Assembly (NCBI GenBank): GCA_026418275.1
Contig: JAOABQ010000074.1
Span: forward strand, 62,001 to 126,000
DNA length: 64,000 nt
Direction: 5' to 3'
Source: Clostridia bacterium
GTDB taxonomy: Bacteria > Bacillota > Clostridia > Acetivibrionales > DSM-2933
Part shown: piece by piece, positions 9,707 to 19,757 of the stretch
Position numbering within the stretch: the first letter of the stretch is position 1
Layout: each line of letters begins with the position of its first letter
Translations under genes and position numbers: made by a program
The notes under the pieces: generated by a model
What the model was told of the DNA's origin: nothing
Seen by the model: the letters and a program-made list of their open reading frames with translations, nothing else
The model's database searches: none

Positions 9707-10180
9707 ATGGCAATCAGAAATATTAGAACAGAAGAGGATGAGGTTTTGCGGAAAATATCCAGGGAAGTTGATATAATCAACGATAAGATACTAACCCTTC
9801 TTAAAGATATGGCGGATACCATGTATGATGCACAGGGAATTGGCCTTGCAGCGCCACAGGTAGGTATATTGAAGAGGATTGTAGTAATTGATGCGGGGGA
9901 CGGTTTAATTGAGCTCATAAACCCTAAAATTGTTGAAGAATCCGGTGAACAGATTGAAACTGAAGGTTGTCTCAGCATACCTGAAGTTTTTGGTGAGGTG
10001 AAAAGACCAGCTAAGGTGACGGTAAAAGCACTCAATAGAAAAGGAGAAGAATTTACAGTTGAGGGAACGGAACTCTTAGCAAGAGCACTGTGTCATGAAG
10101 TTGACCACCTCAACGGAATTCTTTTTAAAGATAAGGTGATAAGATACATTGACAAAGATGAGCTTAAAGCAGGCAAGTAA
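9707..10180 (+). CDS. def: Peptide deformylase
   Basis: A 157-aa enzyme removing the formyl group from nascent N-terminal methionine. All three family motifs are intact: [18 protein letters not shown] (metal-binding Cys) and HEVDHLNG (two metal-binding His plus the catalytic Glu). The start is the ATG behind TGGAGG; an in-frame upstream ATG at 9674 has no ribosome site. It is followed 29 bases later by fmt, which adds the formyl group in the first place. Confidence 0.97.
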   Translation: MAIRNIRTEEDEVLRKISREVDIINDKILTLLKDMADTMYDAQGIGLAAPQVGILKRIVVIDAGDGLIELINPKIVEESGEQIETEGCLSIPEVFGEVKRPAKVTVKALNRKGEEFTVEGTELLARALCHEVDHLNGILFKDKVIRYIDKDELKAGK

Positions 10181-10209
10181 ATTTTAAATTCATGTTGAAT
10201 GGAGTGAAG

Positions 10210-11145
10210 GTGTTGAGGATTGTTTTTATGGGAACCCCGGAATTTGCCGTTCCCAGTTTGGATATGTTGGTAAAGGAAGGGTATACGGTTGCTGCGGTGA
10301 TTACCCAGCCGGATAAGCCCAAAGGAAGAGGGAATAAAGTATCCCTGCCTCCTGTCAAAGAATATGCACTTGGTACAGGAATTCCGGTATTGCAACCTTC
10401 TAAAATTAAAACCCAGGAATTTGTTTCCGAGCTTAAGGACCTTAAGCCGGATTTACTTATAACGGCGGCTTACGGCAAAATTCTTTCCAAGGAGATTTTA
10501 GATACGCCCCCCCTTGGGTGCATTAATGTGCATGGGTCCTTATTACCCAAGTACAGAGGAGCAGCCCCTATTCACTGGGCAATCATCAATGGGGAAAATG
10601 TAACCGGAATTACCACCATGTTTACAGATATCGGGCTGGATACTGGGGATATGCTTTTAAAGAAGGAGATTGAGATTCCTGATGATATGACGGTTCAGGA
10701 ATTGCATGATAAAATGGCTGTTTTAGGAGCAGAGGTTCTCAAGGAAACCATTCAAAGCCTTCAAAAGGGAACACTTAAAAGAGTAAAACAACAGGATAAG
10801 GATGCAACCTATGCACCGATCATTAAAAAGGAAATAGGGCATATTGACTGGACCCGTTCCTCAAAACAGATTTATGACCTGGTAAGGGGAACCAATCCTT
10901 GGCCGGGGGCTTATTCCTATTATCAGGGAGACCGGATGAGAATATGGAAAACAGCCTTATGTCAGGAAGAAAACAAGTGTTTTAAGCCGGGGACCATAAG
11001 TGAAGTTACCAAGGAAGGTATTCTAGTTGCTGCGGGAGACAGGTTTATCCGTATTTTGGAAGTTCAATTTGACTCCTGTAGAAAAATGTGTGTTGGAGAC
11101 TATATTTGCGGTCATAGTATAAATGAAGGTGAAATTCTTGGATAA
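10210..11145 (+). CDS. fmt: Methionyl-tRNA formyltransferase
   Basis: A ~311-aa enzyme that formylates initiator Met-tRNA using 10-formyl-THF. Visible signatures are 'RIVFMGTPEFAVPSL' at the N-terminus, the catalytic Asn-x-His and loop in CINVHGSLLPKYRGAAPIHWA, and DIGLDTGDML. The C-terminal OB-like tRNA-binding domain begins near residue 205. GGAGTGAAGG precedes GTG (10210) and TTG (10213), either of which gives the family-like '(M)LRIVF' start; the ATG at 10192 lacks a site. The last 23 bases overlap the next gene, so the two are translationally coupled. Confidence 0.95.
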   Translation: MLRIVFMGTPEFAVPSLDMLVKEGYTVAAVITQPDKPKGRGNKVSLPPVKEYALGTGIPVLQPSKIKTQEFVSELKDLKPDLLITAAYGKILSKEILDTPPLGCINVHGSLLPKYRGAAPIHWAIINGENVTGITTMFTDIGLDTGDMLLKKEIEIPDDMTVQELHDKMAVLGAEVLKETIQSLQKGTLKRVKQQDKDATYAPIIKKEIGHIDWTRSSKQIYDLVRGTNPWPGAYSYYQGDRMRIWKTALCQEENKCFKPGTISEVTKEGILVAAGDRFIRILEVQFDSCRKMCVGDYICGHSINEGEILG

Positions 11146-11890
11146 AAAATTAAAAAGTTTTACATTGTTATCAATTGTGATGCTTGGCTTTGCTTTTAGT
11201 ATATTAGTGTTTTTTTACTTTATTTATCGATATTCTACAATTAATACATATGCTGCGATATTATTATTTTTTATCATTTTGACAATAATAATACTGTTAT
11301 TTTTTATATCTGTCATTTTAGCGGTATATTTTGCTTACCGGAGGAAGAAGGTAAGCAGGAAAGCAGTGTGGCTGGTAAGAACAGGAATGTATTTGCTGTT
11401 TCCGGTGATTGTAGGTTTGGCCGGATTGTTTAAAACTAGCAAAGATACAGTGAGGCATTTTTATATAACAATTAATAATATTTTGGTACAATCAGGAGGA
11501 ATTCGGTTTTATCCTGAGGAAATCCTGGCAATACTACCTCACTGCCTGCAGAATTCAAACTGTGGATATAAAATAACACATCATATTGAAAACTGTAAAA
11601 AGTGTGGAAAATGTCCTATTGGAGATATTGTCAAATTAATGGAGGAAAAAGGTGTAAGTCTTCATATTGTTACAGGGGGAACTGCGGCCAGAAAGGTAGT
11701 CAAGGAAAGCCGGCCTAAATTGATTTTATCCGTAGCTTGTGAAAGGGATTTGGCGAGCGGGATCCTGGATGTAAGACATATTCCGGTGATCGGTGTATTG
11801 AACGACCGGCCCAATGGACCCTGTCTTAATACCTTGGTGGATGTTGAAGCAATTGCAAAAATATTGGATAAAGTAATAAAAATTAAATAA
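11123..11890 (+). CDS. DUF116 membrane-anchored cysteine protein
   Basis: A 255-aa protein. Residues ~10-75 contain two hydrophobic segments. The cytoplasmic part has a cysteine cluster (HCLQNSNCGYKI, then 'ENCKKCGKCPIGDI') plus later 'VACERDLASG' and 'GPCLNTLVD'. This is the DUF116 family, commonly found beside fmt in clostridia. The Cys spacing suggests an Fe-S or zinc site, but no activity has been assigned. It overlaps fmt, so it is almost certainly cotranscribed. Confidence 0.88.
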   Translation: MKVKFLDKKLKSFTLLSIVMLGFAFSILVFFYFIYRYSTINTYAAILLFFIILTIIILLFFISVILAVYFAYRRKKVSRKAVWLVRTGMYLLFPVIVGLAGLFKTSKDTVRHFYITINNILVQSGGIRFYPEEILAILPHCLQNSNCGYKITHHIENCKKCGKCPIGDIVKLMEEKGVSLHIVTGGTAARKVVKESRPKLILSVACERDLASGILDVRHIPVIGVLNDRPNGPCLNTLVDVEAIAKILDKVIKIK

Positions 11891-11943
11891 GGATTGATAG
11901 AAAAGAGCATAAATGGCTTCCAGAAAAATCTTCAAAGCTTACT

Positions 11944-12001
11944 TATAGAAATTGGCTGTACATTATGATCTAGCAAGTTTTTTATAAATCCAATTTCTAT
12001 A
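11944..12001 (+). repeat. Intergenic 12-bp inverted repeat
   Basis: TATAGAAATTGG at 11944-11955 pairs perfectly with CCAATTTCTATA at 11990-12001. The 34-base loop has no U-tract after it, so this is not a standard terminator. It abuts repeat family 2. Confidence 0.6.
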
Positions 12002-12007
12002 GATCGA

Positions 12008-12099
12008 GAAAATGATTTTGCGTGGATAAAAGGAATTTTCACCATATCAAATCAAGGAAGTTGAAGCGCGATGTAAATTCCTTATCGCATTCAATACAG
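12008..12099 (+). repeat. Dispersed repeat family 2, copy 1
   Basis: About 92 bases that align with 21269-21359: GAAAATGATTTT at the left, AAATCAAGGAA(G/A)TTGAAGCGCG in the middle, TTATCG(C/T)ATTCAATA at the right. In this copy GATAA..GGAATTT pairs with AAATTCC..TTATC, so a hairpin is likely. It is non-coding. Confidence 0.7.
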
Positions 12100-12154
12100 G
12101 TTAGTGAACCTCATATAAGTTATTGTTAAACCATAACGGATGGAGGTTTGAAGA

Positions 12155-12853
12155 ATGTATTTTTTTGGAATTGATTACTACTATGTAATCCTTGTTTTAC
12201 CAGCGTTTTTGTTTGCGCTTTACGCGCAGTTTAAGGTTAAAAGTACTTTTTATAAATACAGCCGGATTTATACCGGTAGAGGAATTTCCGGGGCGGATAT
12301 AGCAAGGTTTATCCTGAGAAATCACGGTTTAGAGCATGTAGATGTTCAGTATACCCCGGGAAGTTTGACGGATCATTATGATCCCAGAACAAGGGTTGTC
12401 AGGCTTTCAGAGCCTGTTTACCATGACTCTTCGGTATCGGCACTTGGGGTGGCTGCTCATGAAACCGGCCACGCCATTCAGCACAAGGTAGGTTATGCAC
12501 CGCTTACGTTAAGAAGCAAGTTGGTTCCTATTGCTGGAATCGGTTCATCCTTAGGGCCCTACATGGCGCTTTTCGGTATTTTATTCGGGATGACTTATTT
12601 GACAAACATCGGTATTTTGTTTTTTACCGGGGCAGTAGCATTTTACCTTATAACCCTGCCTGTTGAGTTCAATGCAAGCAGGAGGGCTGTGGCTATTTTG
12701 GAATCTACCGGATTTTTTTCAAGGGATGAAATGACGCCGATAAAAAAAGTACTGAAAGCGGCAGCAATGACCTATGTAGCATCTGCTGCAGTAGCAATGG
12801 CAAGCTTATTAAGATTATTATTATTAGCAAACAGGAGTAGACAAAATTCATAA
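12155..12853 (+). CDS. Membrane zinc metallopeptidase (neutral zinc metallopeptidase family)
   Basis: A 232-aa integral membrane protein of the YugP-like Zn_peptidase_2 family. The zinc site is 'AAHETGHAIQH' (His102, Glu103, His106), and a later PVEFNASRRA supplies the likely third ligand. Membrane helices are at ~8-26, ~125-165 and ~205-225. GGAGG lies nine bases before the ATG. The stop TAA is directly followed by ATG of rsmB (TAAATG), so translation is coupled. Substrate is unknown. Confidence 0.9.
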   Translation: MYFFGIDYYYVILVLPAFLFALYAQFKVKSTFYKYSRIYTGRGISGADIARFILRNHGLEHVDVQYTPGSLTDHYDPRTRVVRLSEPVYHDSSVSALGVAAHETGHAIQHKVGYAPLTLRSKLVPIAGIGSSLGPYMALFGILFGMTYLTNIGILFFTGAVAFYLITLPVEFNASRRAVAILESTGFFSRDEMTPIKKVLKAAAMTYVASAAVAMASLLRLLLLANRSRQNS

Positions 12854-14206
12854 ATGGCGATTCATATACCAAGAGAAGTTGCATTGAAAATTTTATATGA
12901 GATCAATGAAAAGGATGCTTATTCCAATATTGCAGTAAACAAGCATTTGGAGTCCCATAGTTTAAATCCTTTGGATAAGGCTTTTGTCACCGATATGGTA
13001 TATGGGACTTTAAAATGGAGGCTCTCTATTGATTGGGTGATAGGGCATTTTTCCAGTGTGAAAATTAAAAAAATATCTCCCTGGATACTCAATATATTGA
13101 GAATGGGTGTTTATCAGCTGCTTTATATGGAAAAAGTACCTGAATCTGCAGCAGTAAATGAAAGCGTTAACCTTGCAAAGCGGTATGGCCATACAGCTTC
13201 CAGCCGGTTTGTGAACGCTGTTTTAAGAAGCATCATAAAAAAGAAGGATGAGATTCACTATCCTGACTCCCAAAAGGATCTGGAAGCCTATTTGTCGGTC
13301 AAATATTCCCATCCGGAGTGGATGGTTAAAAATTGGGTGGGCCGCTTCGGACGGGAATTTACTGAAAAGCTGCTTCAGAGCAATAATGAAATCCCTGATT
13401 TTTCGGTGCGGGTAAACCGCATTAAGGTTACAAAGGAAGAATTGGTTGAAAAATTCAAGGAAAAGGATATTCCGACAGAAAATGGGAAGTACCTGGAAGA
13501 AGCACTGGTGATAAAAAAGCCAATGGCAATTACAAAGACCGATGCTTTCATACTTGGAGATTTTCAGATACAGGATGAGAGTTCCATGCTGGTTGCAAGA
13601 GCATTAGATCCTCAGAAGGATGAGCTTGTAATGGATGTATGCAGTGCACCAGGGGGAAAGGCGACACATATTGCGGAATTGATGGACAATAAAGGCACCG
13701 TGATTGCGAGGGATATACACCCCCACAAAATAGAACTGATCAAAGAAGCCGCCCGAAGATTGGGGCTTCAAATCATCCGGGCAGAGGTTTTTGATGCACA
13801 ATCCGTTGACCCGGATTATATAAAAAAAGCGGATAGGGTTTTGGTGGACGCACCCTGCACCGGTTTGGGGATTATCAGAAGAAAGCCGGATATTAAATGG
13901 GCCAGGGATATAGAAGATAAAAAGGAGATTACAAAGCTCCAATTGAAAATATTATCAAGCGCCTCGGAATATGTAAAACCCGGTGGGGTGCTGGTATATA
14001 GTACCTGCACCATAGAATCCGAAGAAAATGAAGAAATTGTTGAGGCGTTTTTGAAAACAAAGGGTGAATTTGAACTATGTGATATGGAAGATGTTCTTCC
14101 TATCCCCCTAAAGAAGAATAACCAACCAAGAGGAATGGTTCAGCTTTATCCCCACATAGACGGGATGGATGGTTTTTTCATAGCAAAGATGAAGAGGAGA
14201 AAGTAA
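12854..14206 (+). CDS. rsmB: 16S rRNA (cytosine-967-C5) methyltransferase
   Basis: A 450-aa enzyme methylating C967 of 16S rRNA with SAM. Residues 1-~150 form the NusB-like RNA-binding domain. The methyltransferase domain shows 'MDVCSAPGGKATHIAELM' (SAM site), 'VLVDAPCTGLGIIRRKPDI' and 'VYSTCTIESEENE'; the two Cys are the release and nucleophile residues. It starts at the base after the previous stop and is followed in the same manner by rlmN. Confidence 0.95.
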   Translation: MAIHIPREVALKILYEINEKDAYSNIAVNKHLESHSLNPLDKAFVTDMVYGTLKWRLSIDWVIGHFSSVKIKKISPWILNILRMGVYQLLYMEKVPESAAVNESVNLAKRYGHTASSRFVNAVLRSIIKKKDEIHYPDSQKDLEAYLSVKYSHPEWMVKNWVGRFGREFTEKLLQSNNEIPDFSVRVNRIKVTKEELVEKFKEKDIPTENGKYLEEALVIKKPMAITKTDAFILGDFQIQDESSMLVARALDPQKDELVMDVCSAPGGKATHIAELMDNKGTVIARDIHPHKIELIKEAARRLGLQIIRAEVFDAQSVDPDYIKKADRVLVDAPCTGLGIIRRKPDIKWARDIEDKKEITKLQLKILSSASEYVKPGGVLVYSTCTIESEENEEIVEAFLKTKGEFELCDMEDVLPIPLKKNNQPRGMVQLYPHIDGMDGFFIAKMKRRK

Positions 14207-15277
14207 ATGGATACAAAGGAAAACCTCCTGGATATGACCTTAGAGGAGATGCAGGAGTTTTTGGCCGGCCTCGGGCAGGAAAGATACAGGGCAAAACAGA
14301 TATTTCAGTGGATTCATAAAGGAATAAAAGACATTGACGAAATGACCAATGTGTCAAAGGCTTTAAGGGATGAACTGAAAAAGGTATCTTATATCGGGAA
14401 GCTTCAGATAGAGCAAAAATTTGTCTCAAAAATAGACGGTACAAAAAAATACCTTTTTTCATTAAAGGATGAAAATATCATAGAAAGTGTCCTGATGGAG
14501 TATAAACATGGCCTTACAGCTTGTATATCCTCTCAAATCGGGTGCAAAATGGGCTGTAAGTTTTGTGCATCATCCGGAGTGGGTTTTATTAGGAATCTTT
14601 CGTCAGGTGAAATCCTAGATCAGATTATTTCCATGCAGAATGATGCAGGAAAAAGGATTGGAAACATTGTCATCATGGGTATAGGGGAGCCCCTGGACAA
14701 TTACGACAATATTCTTAAGTTCTTGAAGCTTGTAAACCACAAGGAAGGATTAAACATAGGGTTAAGACACATTTCCCTTTCAACCTGCGGACTTGTACCT
14801 AAAATTATAGAGCTTTCAAAAGAGAATTTGCCCATTACTTTGTCCATATCCCTACATGCGCCCAATGATGCGGTTCGTGAGAAATTGATGCCCATTAATC
14901 GAACCTTTTCTATTGACAAAATAATTGAAGCATGTAAGATATATACTGAGGTAACAAAAAGAAGGATCACTTTTGAATATGCAATGATCCGGGGTGTAAA
15001 TGATTCAAAGGAGAATGCATTGGAATTGGCTTCAAAAATAAAGGGAATGCTTTGTCATGTAAACCTGATTCCAATTAACCAAATACATGATGTGGATTTT
15101 AAGAAAAGTGGCAATGTAGAAATCGATAAATTTATGGGTATACTTGAAAGATACGGGATAGAAACAACCGTTAGGCGTGAACTTGGAAGTGACATTAGTG
15201 CTGCTTGCGGACAGCTTAGACGAGGATTGATGGAAAGGACAAACGCTGATAAAACTACCTCAAAGAATGAAGGATAA
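14207..15277 (+). CDS. rlmN: Dual-specificity rRNA/tRNA A2-methyltransferase, radical SAM
   Basis: A 356-aa enzyme making m2A2503 in 23S rRNA (and m2A37 in some tRNAs). The radical SAM cysteines are in [24 protein letters not shown] is the SAM-binding region; the C-terminal '[11 protein letters not shown]' carries the methyl-carrying cysteine. Its ATG directly follows the rsmB stop codon, so the two rRNA-modification genes are coupled. Confidence 0.96.
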   Translation: MDTKENLLDMTLEEMQEFLAGLGQERYRAKQIFQWIHKGIKDIDEMTNVSKALRDELKKVSYIGKLQIEQKFVSKIDGTKKYLFSLKDENIIESVLMEYKHGLTACISSQIGCKMGCKFCASSGVGFIRNLSSGEILDQIISMQNDAGKRIGNIVIMGIGEPLDNYDNILKFLKLVNHKEGLNIGLRHISLSTCGLVPKIIELSKENLPITLSISLHAPNDAVREKLMPINRTFSIDKIIEACKIYTEVTKRRITFEYAMIRGVNDSKENALELASKIKGMLCHVNLIPINQIHDVDFKKSGNVEIDKFMGILERYGIETTVRRELGSDISAACGQLRRGLMERTNADKTTSKNEG

Positions 15278-15390
15278 CCAAAGATGAAGACGAAAAATTC
15301 TTCTTCTAATTGGGCTATCTATAGAAAGTGTAGAGGGCAAGGAACCTTGCTTAAAATATACTACATACATAAGGGGCGGGGAGTGATAAG

Positions 15391-16128
15391 GTGAGATTTG
15401 GAGTCAAAAGTGACAAAGGAATGGTCAGAGAAACCAATGAAGACAGCTGCAATATTATCGCAGGCTATACCGGGATTCCTGTTTGTTTTATGGTAGCTGA
15501 CGGTATGGGAGGACATAATTCCGGTGAAATAGCCAGTAAAACCGCTGTTGATTTTATCAGCAAATACATACTTCAAAACTCGGGAAAGTTAATTAAGGAG
15601 GAAGATTTACCCAAGGTACTGATAGAGATGATGGGGGAAGCAAACAAGGAGGTCTATTCCAAGTCTAAAGAGGACGACGCTTTTTCCGGAATGGGTACAA
15701 CGCTCATTGTCGGTGTTGTTTTAAATAAAAAGTTTTTTGTGGGGCATGTAGGTGACAGCAGGGTTTACCTTATAAGAGACGGTAAAATAGAAAGACTTAC
15801 CACCGACCACTCCTTTATAGAGGAGTTGGTGCAAAACGGGACGATCACAAGAGAAGAAGCAGAAAAACATCCTAAAAGGAACATTATAACGAGAGCTCTG
15901 GGATGTTTTGAATCGATTCAAATTGATACCCATGTTTTCAATATAAAAAATGAAGATATTTATTTGCTGTGTACCGATGGGCTTACAAACCAATTGACAG
16001 AAGCTGAAATCAAAGAGGTTATAGAAGGTACGAATGACCCAGAAATGGTGTGTAATGAACTTGTGAAAAGGGCTAACGAAAGAGGCGGAGAGGATAATAT
16101 TTCGGTAATTGTTTTTAAAGACGTTTAA
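15391..16128 (+). CDS. stp: PP2C-type Ser/Thr protein phosphatase
   Basis: A 245-aa PPM phosphatase. Metal-binding motifs are visible: 'RETNEDS' near the N-terminus, 'VADGMGGHNSGEIAS', 'GDSRVYLIRDG', 'LCTDGLTNQL' and 'GGEDNISVIV'. It starts at GTG with GGGGAGTGATAAG upstream. It precedes the PASTA kinase by 24 bases; in Firmicutes this pair (PrpC/Stp with PrkC) controls wall growth and dormancy exit by opposing phosphorylation. Confidence 0.95.
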   Translation: MRFGVKSDKGMVRETNEDSCNIIAGYTGIPVCFMVADGMGGHNSGEIASKTAVDFISKYILQNSGKLIKEEDLPKVLIEMMGEANKEVYSKSKEDDAFSGMGTTLIVGVVLNKKFFVGHVGDSRVYLIRDGKIERLTTDHSFIEELVQNGTITREEAEKHPKRNIITRALGCFESIQIDTHVFNIKNEDIYLLCTDGLTNQLTEAEIKEVIEGTNDPEMVCNELVKRANERGGEDNISVIVFKDV

Positions 16129-16152
16129 TATTAAGATGTTCGAGGTGCTGTT

Positions 16153-18072
16153 ATGGAAGGTCAAGTTCTTGGAAACCGGTATGAACTGGTTGAAAAAATA
16201 GGCGGCGGGGGAATGGCGCTTGTATATAAGGCGAAGTGCAATCTTCTGAACCGGTTTGTTGCGGTAAAGGTTTTAAGGTCGGAGTTTACAAATGATGAGG
16301 AGTTTGTAAAAAGATTTCGGATAGAGGCACAAGCTGCGGCAAGTTTATCCCATCCCAATATTGTATCCATTTACGATGTAGGACATGAGGAAAGTGCACA
16401 GTATATTGTGATGGAGTATATTGATGGAGTAACTTTAAAGGAATACATCAGTCAAAGAGGTGCGCTTCCCTGGAAGGAAGCGGTAAATATTACTATTCAA
16501 ATATGTTCTGCCATTGAGCATGCCCATCGGAACCGGATTGTGCACCGGGACATCAAGCCGCACAACATTTTAATGACAAAGGATGGAATTGCGAAAGTTA
16601 CGGATTTCGGAATTGCCAGGGCTGTTTCTTCCTCAACCATAACCATGGTGGGAAGTACTATCGGTTCAGTCCATTATTTTTCACCGGAGCAAGCCCGTGG
16701 GGGATTTACTGATGAAAAATCAGATCTGTATTCACTGGGCATTGCCCTCTATGAAATGGTTACGGGAAGCCTGCCTTTTGATGGAGATACCCCTGTGGCC
16801 ATTGCTTTAAAGCATATGCAAACCGAGCCCATAGCGCCAAGGGAAGTAAATAATGACATTCCGTTAGGCGTAAACAATATTATCATGAAAGCAATTAAAA
16901 AAGACCAAAACAACAGATATCAAACTGCGTCTGAAATGCTGGAGGATTTGTACCGGGTGCTTAAAGAGCCTGAGGGAAGCTTTGTAAGTATGGAGGATGT
17001 TGAAAGTTTCCCAACCCGCAGGATGGAAGCTGTCAGTGCCGAGAATACAAAAGTCCAAAATGAGGCGGCGGTTGTTGATCATAAAGGGGATCAATCCGGT
17101 AAAAAGACGGATAAGGTTGTCATATGGCTGGCGGTCACCAGTGGGCTGGTTATTGTAGCGGTGCTGCTGTTTTTGGTATACAACTTTTTGGGGCCTTCTC
17201 CCGGACAGGGAAATAAGGAAAACGAAATTGAGATTCGGGATTATGTAGATTTGGATATTGACATTGCCAAGGAAGAGCTTGAAAAAGAGGGCATTACTGT
17301 GGACGTGAGCCGAAGAAACGATGAGAAGAAGGAAAAGGATTTGGTTATTTCACAGAAGCCCGTTGGTGGCACTAAGATAAAAAAAGGCGGTATTCCGGTA
17401 CAATTTATAGTCAGTGACGGACCGGAGCTCATTGATATTCCGGATATAAGCAAGGCTGAGTACCGGACAGCAGAAACCAAGCTGATTAATATGGGGCTTC
17501 TCCCTAAAATTGAGGAGGAATTCAGTGAGATTCCAATAGGATTTGTTACCAGAACTGTACCGGCAGCAGGAGAAAAATTAAAAGCCGGAGACAGCATCAT
17601 TATCTATAGAAGCAAAGGGCCGGAAATTAAGAAAACCAAGGTGCCGAGTCTTACCAACTTGACAAAAATTGAGGCACAGCGACTGCTGGTTGAGTATAAA
17701 CTAAAACTTGGTAAAATTACTCCGGAGGGTGGGAAGCCTTATACGGATAAGGTCATAAGCCAGTATCCCGATGCCGGGGTGGAAGTGGATGAAGGAAGTC
17801 CGGTGGATATTACCTTTGAGGAAGTGAAGGATAGACAGGAGGAAATTGAATTGGTACTGGGAGAAAATGCGGATCAGTATGGGGATCAGATCAATGTCCG
17901 CGTAGAAATAAAAAGATCGGATACCAATAAAGTTGAAAACATTTATACTTCTACCCATAAGAAGGAAGACTTTCCACTTAAAATATCCATTCCGATACCT
18001 ATGAATGGAAAGACTTCCATTAAGACTTATTATAATGAAGAAATTGTTGACGATTCTACTTTATATTTTTAG
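16153..18072 (+). CDS. prkC: PASTA-domain Ser/Thr protein kinase
   Basis: A 639-aa membrane kinase. Residues 1-270 form the kinase domain, with a glycine loop (KIGGGGMALVYKA), Lys39, HRDIKPHNIL and DFGIAR. A single membrane helix is at ~322-345. The outer part has three PASTA domains (~356-560) that in PrkC/PknB bind peptidoglycan fragments; the last ~70 residues are a beta-rich tail. It follows the cognate phosphatase. A terminator lies directly after the gene. Confidence 0.96.
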   Translation: MEGQVLGNRYELVEKIGGGGMALVYKAKCNLLNRFVAVKVLRSEFTNDEEFVKRFRIEAQAAASLSHPNIVSIYDVGHEESAQYIVMEYIDGVTLKEYISQRGALPWKEAVNITIQICSAIEHAHRNRIVHRDIKPHNILMTKDGIAKVTDFGIARAVSSSTITMVGSTIGSVHYFSPEQARGGFTDEKSDLYSLGIALYEMVTGSLPFDGDTPVAIALKHMQTEPIAPREVNNDIPLGVNNIIMKAIKKDQNNRYQTASEMLEDLYRVLKEPEGSFVSMEDVESFPTRRMEAVSAENTKVQNEAAVVDHKGDQSGKKTDKVVIWLAVTSGLVIVAVLLFLVYNFLGPSPGQGNKENEIEIRDYVDLDIDIAKEELEKEGITVDVSRRNDEKKEKDLVISQKPVGGTKIKKGGIPVQFIVSDGPELIDIPDISKAEYRTAETKLINMGLLPKIEEEFSEIPIGFVTRTVPAAGEKLKAGDSIIIYRSKGPEIKKTKVPSLTNLTKIEAQRLLVEYKLKLGKITPEGGKPYTDKVISQYPDAGVEVDEGSPVDITFEEVKDRQEEIELVLGENADQYGDQINVRVEIKRSDTNKVENIYTSTHKKEDFPLKISIPIPMNGKTSIKTYYNEEIVDDSTLYF

Positions 18073-18086
18073 GAATGGTAAGTAAT

Positions 18087-18123
18087 AAACAGGCAGCCTG
18101 CCAAAAAGCAGGATGCCTGTTTA
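18087..18123 (+). terminator. Terminator after prkC
   Basis: Stem AAACAGGCAGCCTGC / GCAGGATGCCTGTTT with one mismatch and a CAAAAA loop. The T-tract is short. Confidence 0.65.
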
Positions 18124-18193
18124 TACATCTTTAAGTATTTTGAAAAAATGTAATATTTTTAAAAAACTTTAATGTTTAAAGGAGGTTTCAAGT

Positions 18194-19078
18194 TTGCCGT
18201 CAGGCGTTATTATAAAGGGAATCGTAGGATTTTATTATGTTAAATCTGGAGATGAATTATATGAATGCAAGCCCAGGGGAATATTCCGTAAGGACGGACT
18301 GACTCCCCTTCCTGGTGACAAAGTTTTGATGACAGTGGTGGACCAGGAAAAAAAAGTGGGATGCATCGATAAGATTTTACCCAGGGAATCTTTTTTCGTA
18401 AGGCCTGCGGTTTCAAATGTAAACCAGTTGGCTGTGGTCATTGCGGTAAGATCACCCGGGCCGGATTACAATTTATTGGATAAACTCCTCATAACTTCTG
18501 AAATGAAGGATATTCACGCAATGGTTTGTATTAATAAAATCGACCTTGATGAATCCGAAGAACATAAAAAAATCATACATGCTTATGAGAAGGCAGGATA
18601 CCCGGTGTTGGTGTTAAGCTCAAAGCTAAATACAGGGTTCGATGAACTGGAAACCGGGATGATAGGGAAAATAACTGCCTTTGCCGGGCAGTCGGGGGTA
18701 GGGAAGTCCACGATTTTAAATCACATCATGAAGTCATGGGTAATGGATACTGGTGAAATCAGTCAAAAGATAGAAAGAGGCAAGCATACCACCCGGCATG
18801 CGGAACTGGTCGAACTTGAAAAGGGGGGATTTGTGGTTGATACTCCCGGGTTTACATCCTATGAACTTCCGGATATCAAGCAGCAGGAGCTGCAGTATTA
18901 TTATCCTGAATTTAGAAACTATTTTGAAGGGTGTAAATTTAAAGGATGCAGCCACATTAGTGAACCGGGATGTAAGGTAAAAGAGGCTTTGGAAAAAGGA
19001 CTTGTTGACAAGGGCAGGTATGAGAGGTATACAGAATTTTACAATGAACTCAAGCAGCGTAAAAACTATAAAAAATAA
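18194..19078 (+). CDS. rsgA: Ribosome small-subunit GTPase RsgA
   Basis: A 294-aa circularly permuted GTPase for late 30S maturation. Motifs come in the permuted order: G4 (CINKID), then G1 (GQSGVGKST), then G3 (VDTPGF). An N-terminal OB fold and a C-terminal zinc knuckle (CKFKGCSHISEPGCKV) are present. The start is TTG behind GGAGG at eight-base spacing; no nearby ATG fits. In Firmicutes it regularly follows the phosphatase/kinase pair. Confidence 0.95.
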   Translation: MPSGVIIKGIVGFYYVKSGDELYECKPRGIFRKDGLTPLPGDKVLMTVVDQEKKVGCIDKILPRESFFVRPAVSNVNQLAVVIAVRSPGPDYNLLDKLLITSEMKDIHAMVCINKIDLDESEEHKKIIHAYEKAGYPVLVLSSKLNTGFDELETGMIGKITAFAGQSGVGKSTILNHIMKSWVMDTGEISQKIERGKHTTRHAELVELEKGGFVVDTPGFTSYELPDIKQQELQYYYPEFRNYFEGCKFKGCSHISEPGCKVKEALEKGLVDKGRYERYTEFYNELKQRKNYKK

Positions 19079-19091
19079 CGGGGGAAGTCAA

Positions 19092-19757
19092 ATGATAAAA
19101 ATTGCTCCGTCCATTTTATCGGCGGATTTTTCAAAACTGGGAGAAGAAATTGAGAGGCTTGAAGGAGCTGGAGCCGACCTGATTCATATTGATGTAATGG
19201 ATGGGCACTTTGTGCCGAATATTACGATTGGCCCGCCTGTTGTAAAGGCTTTGAGAAAAACAACTTCTTTAGGCTTTGATGTGCACTTGATGATTGAAAA
19301 GCCGGATCAATATATTGATGATTTTATCGATGCAGGAGCAGATATCATTACTGTACATGTAGAATGCTGCCGGCACTTAAACCGTACCATTCAAAAAATA
19401 AAGCAGCGGGGTATAAAAGCTGCTGCCGCATTAAATCCTGCGACTTCTCTGGAAAGCATCCGATGGATTTTGGAAGATGTGGACATGATCCTTTTGATGA
19501 CGGTAAACCCGGGATTCGGGGGTCAGAAGTTTATCCCTTCGGTAATCCCAAAGGTGAAAGAACTGAGAAAATGGATAAAGGAAAAGGGCCTAAATGCCGA
19601 TATTGAGGTAGACGGCGGAATCGGCCTTGATAATATTTTTGAGGTGACTGAAGCGGGGGCAAATGTGATTGTTGCAGGCTCTTCCGTATTTAGCGCACCC
19701 GATACAAAAAAAATCATTAAAGAATTAAAGGAAAAGGCTTTTATATGTACGCTCTAA
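19092..19757 (+). CDS. rpe: Ribulose-phosphate 3-epimerase
   Basis: A 221-aa TIM-barrel enzyme interconverting ribulose 5-phosphate and xylulose 5-phosphate. Signatures are 'APSILSADFSKLGEE', HIDVMDGHFVPN, 'VNPGFGGQKFIP' and 'EVDGGIG'. I chose the ATG 13 bases after rsgA, preceded by GGGGGAAG; the longer frame from 19002 runs inside rsgA. Its last 13 bases overlap thiN. Confidence 0.96.
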   Translation: MIKIAPSILSADFSKLGEEIERLEGAGADLIHIDVMDGHFVPNITIGPPVVKALRKTTSLGFDVHLMIEKPDQYIDDFIDAGADIITVHVECCRHLNRTIQKIKQRGIKAAAALNPATSLESIRWILEDVDMILLMTVNPGFGGQKFIPSVIPKVKELRKWIKEKGLNADIEVDGGIGLDNIFEVTEAGANVIVAGSSVFSAPDTKKIIKELKEKAFICTL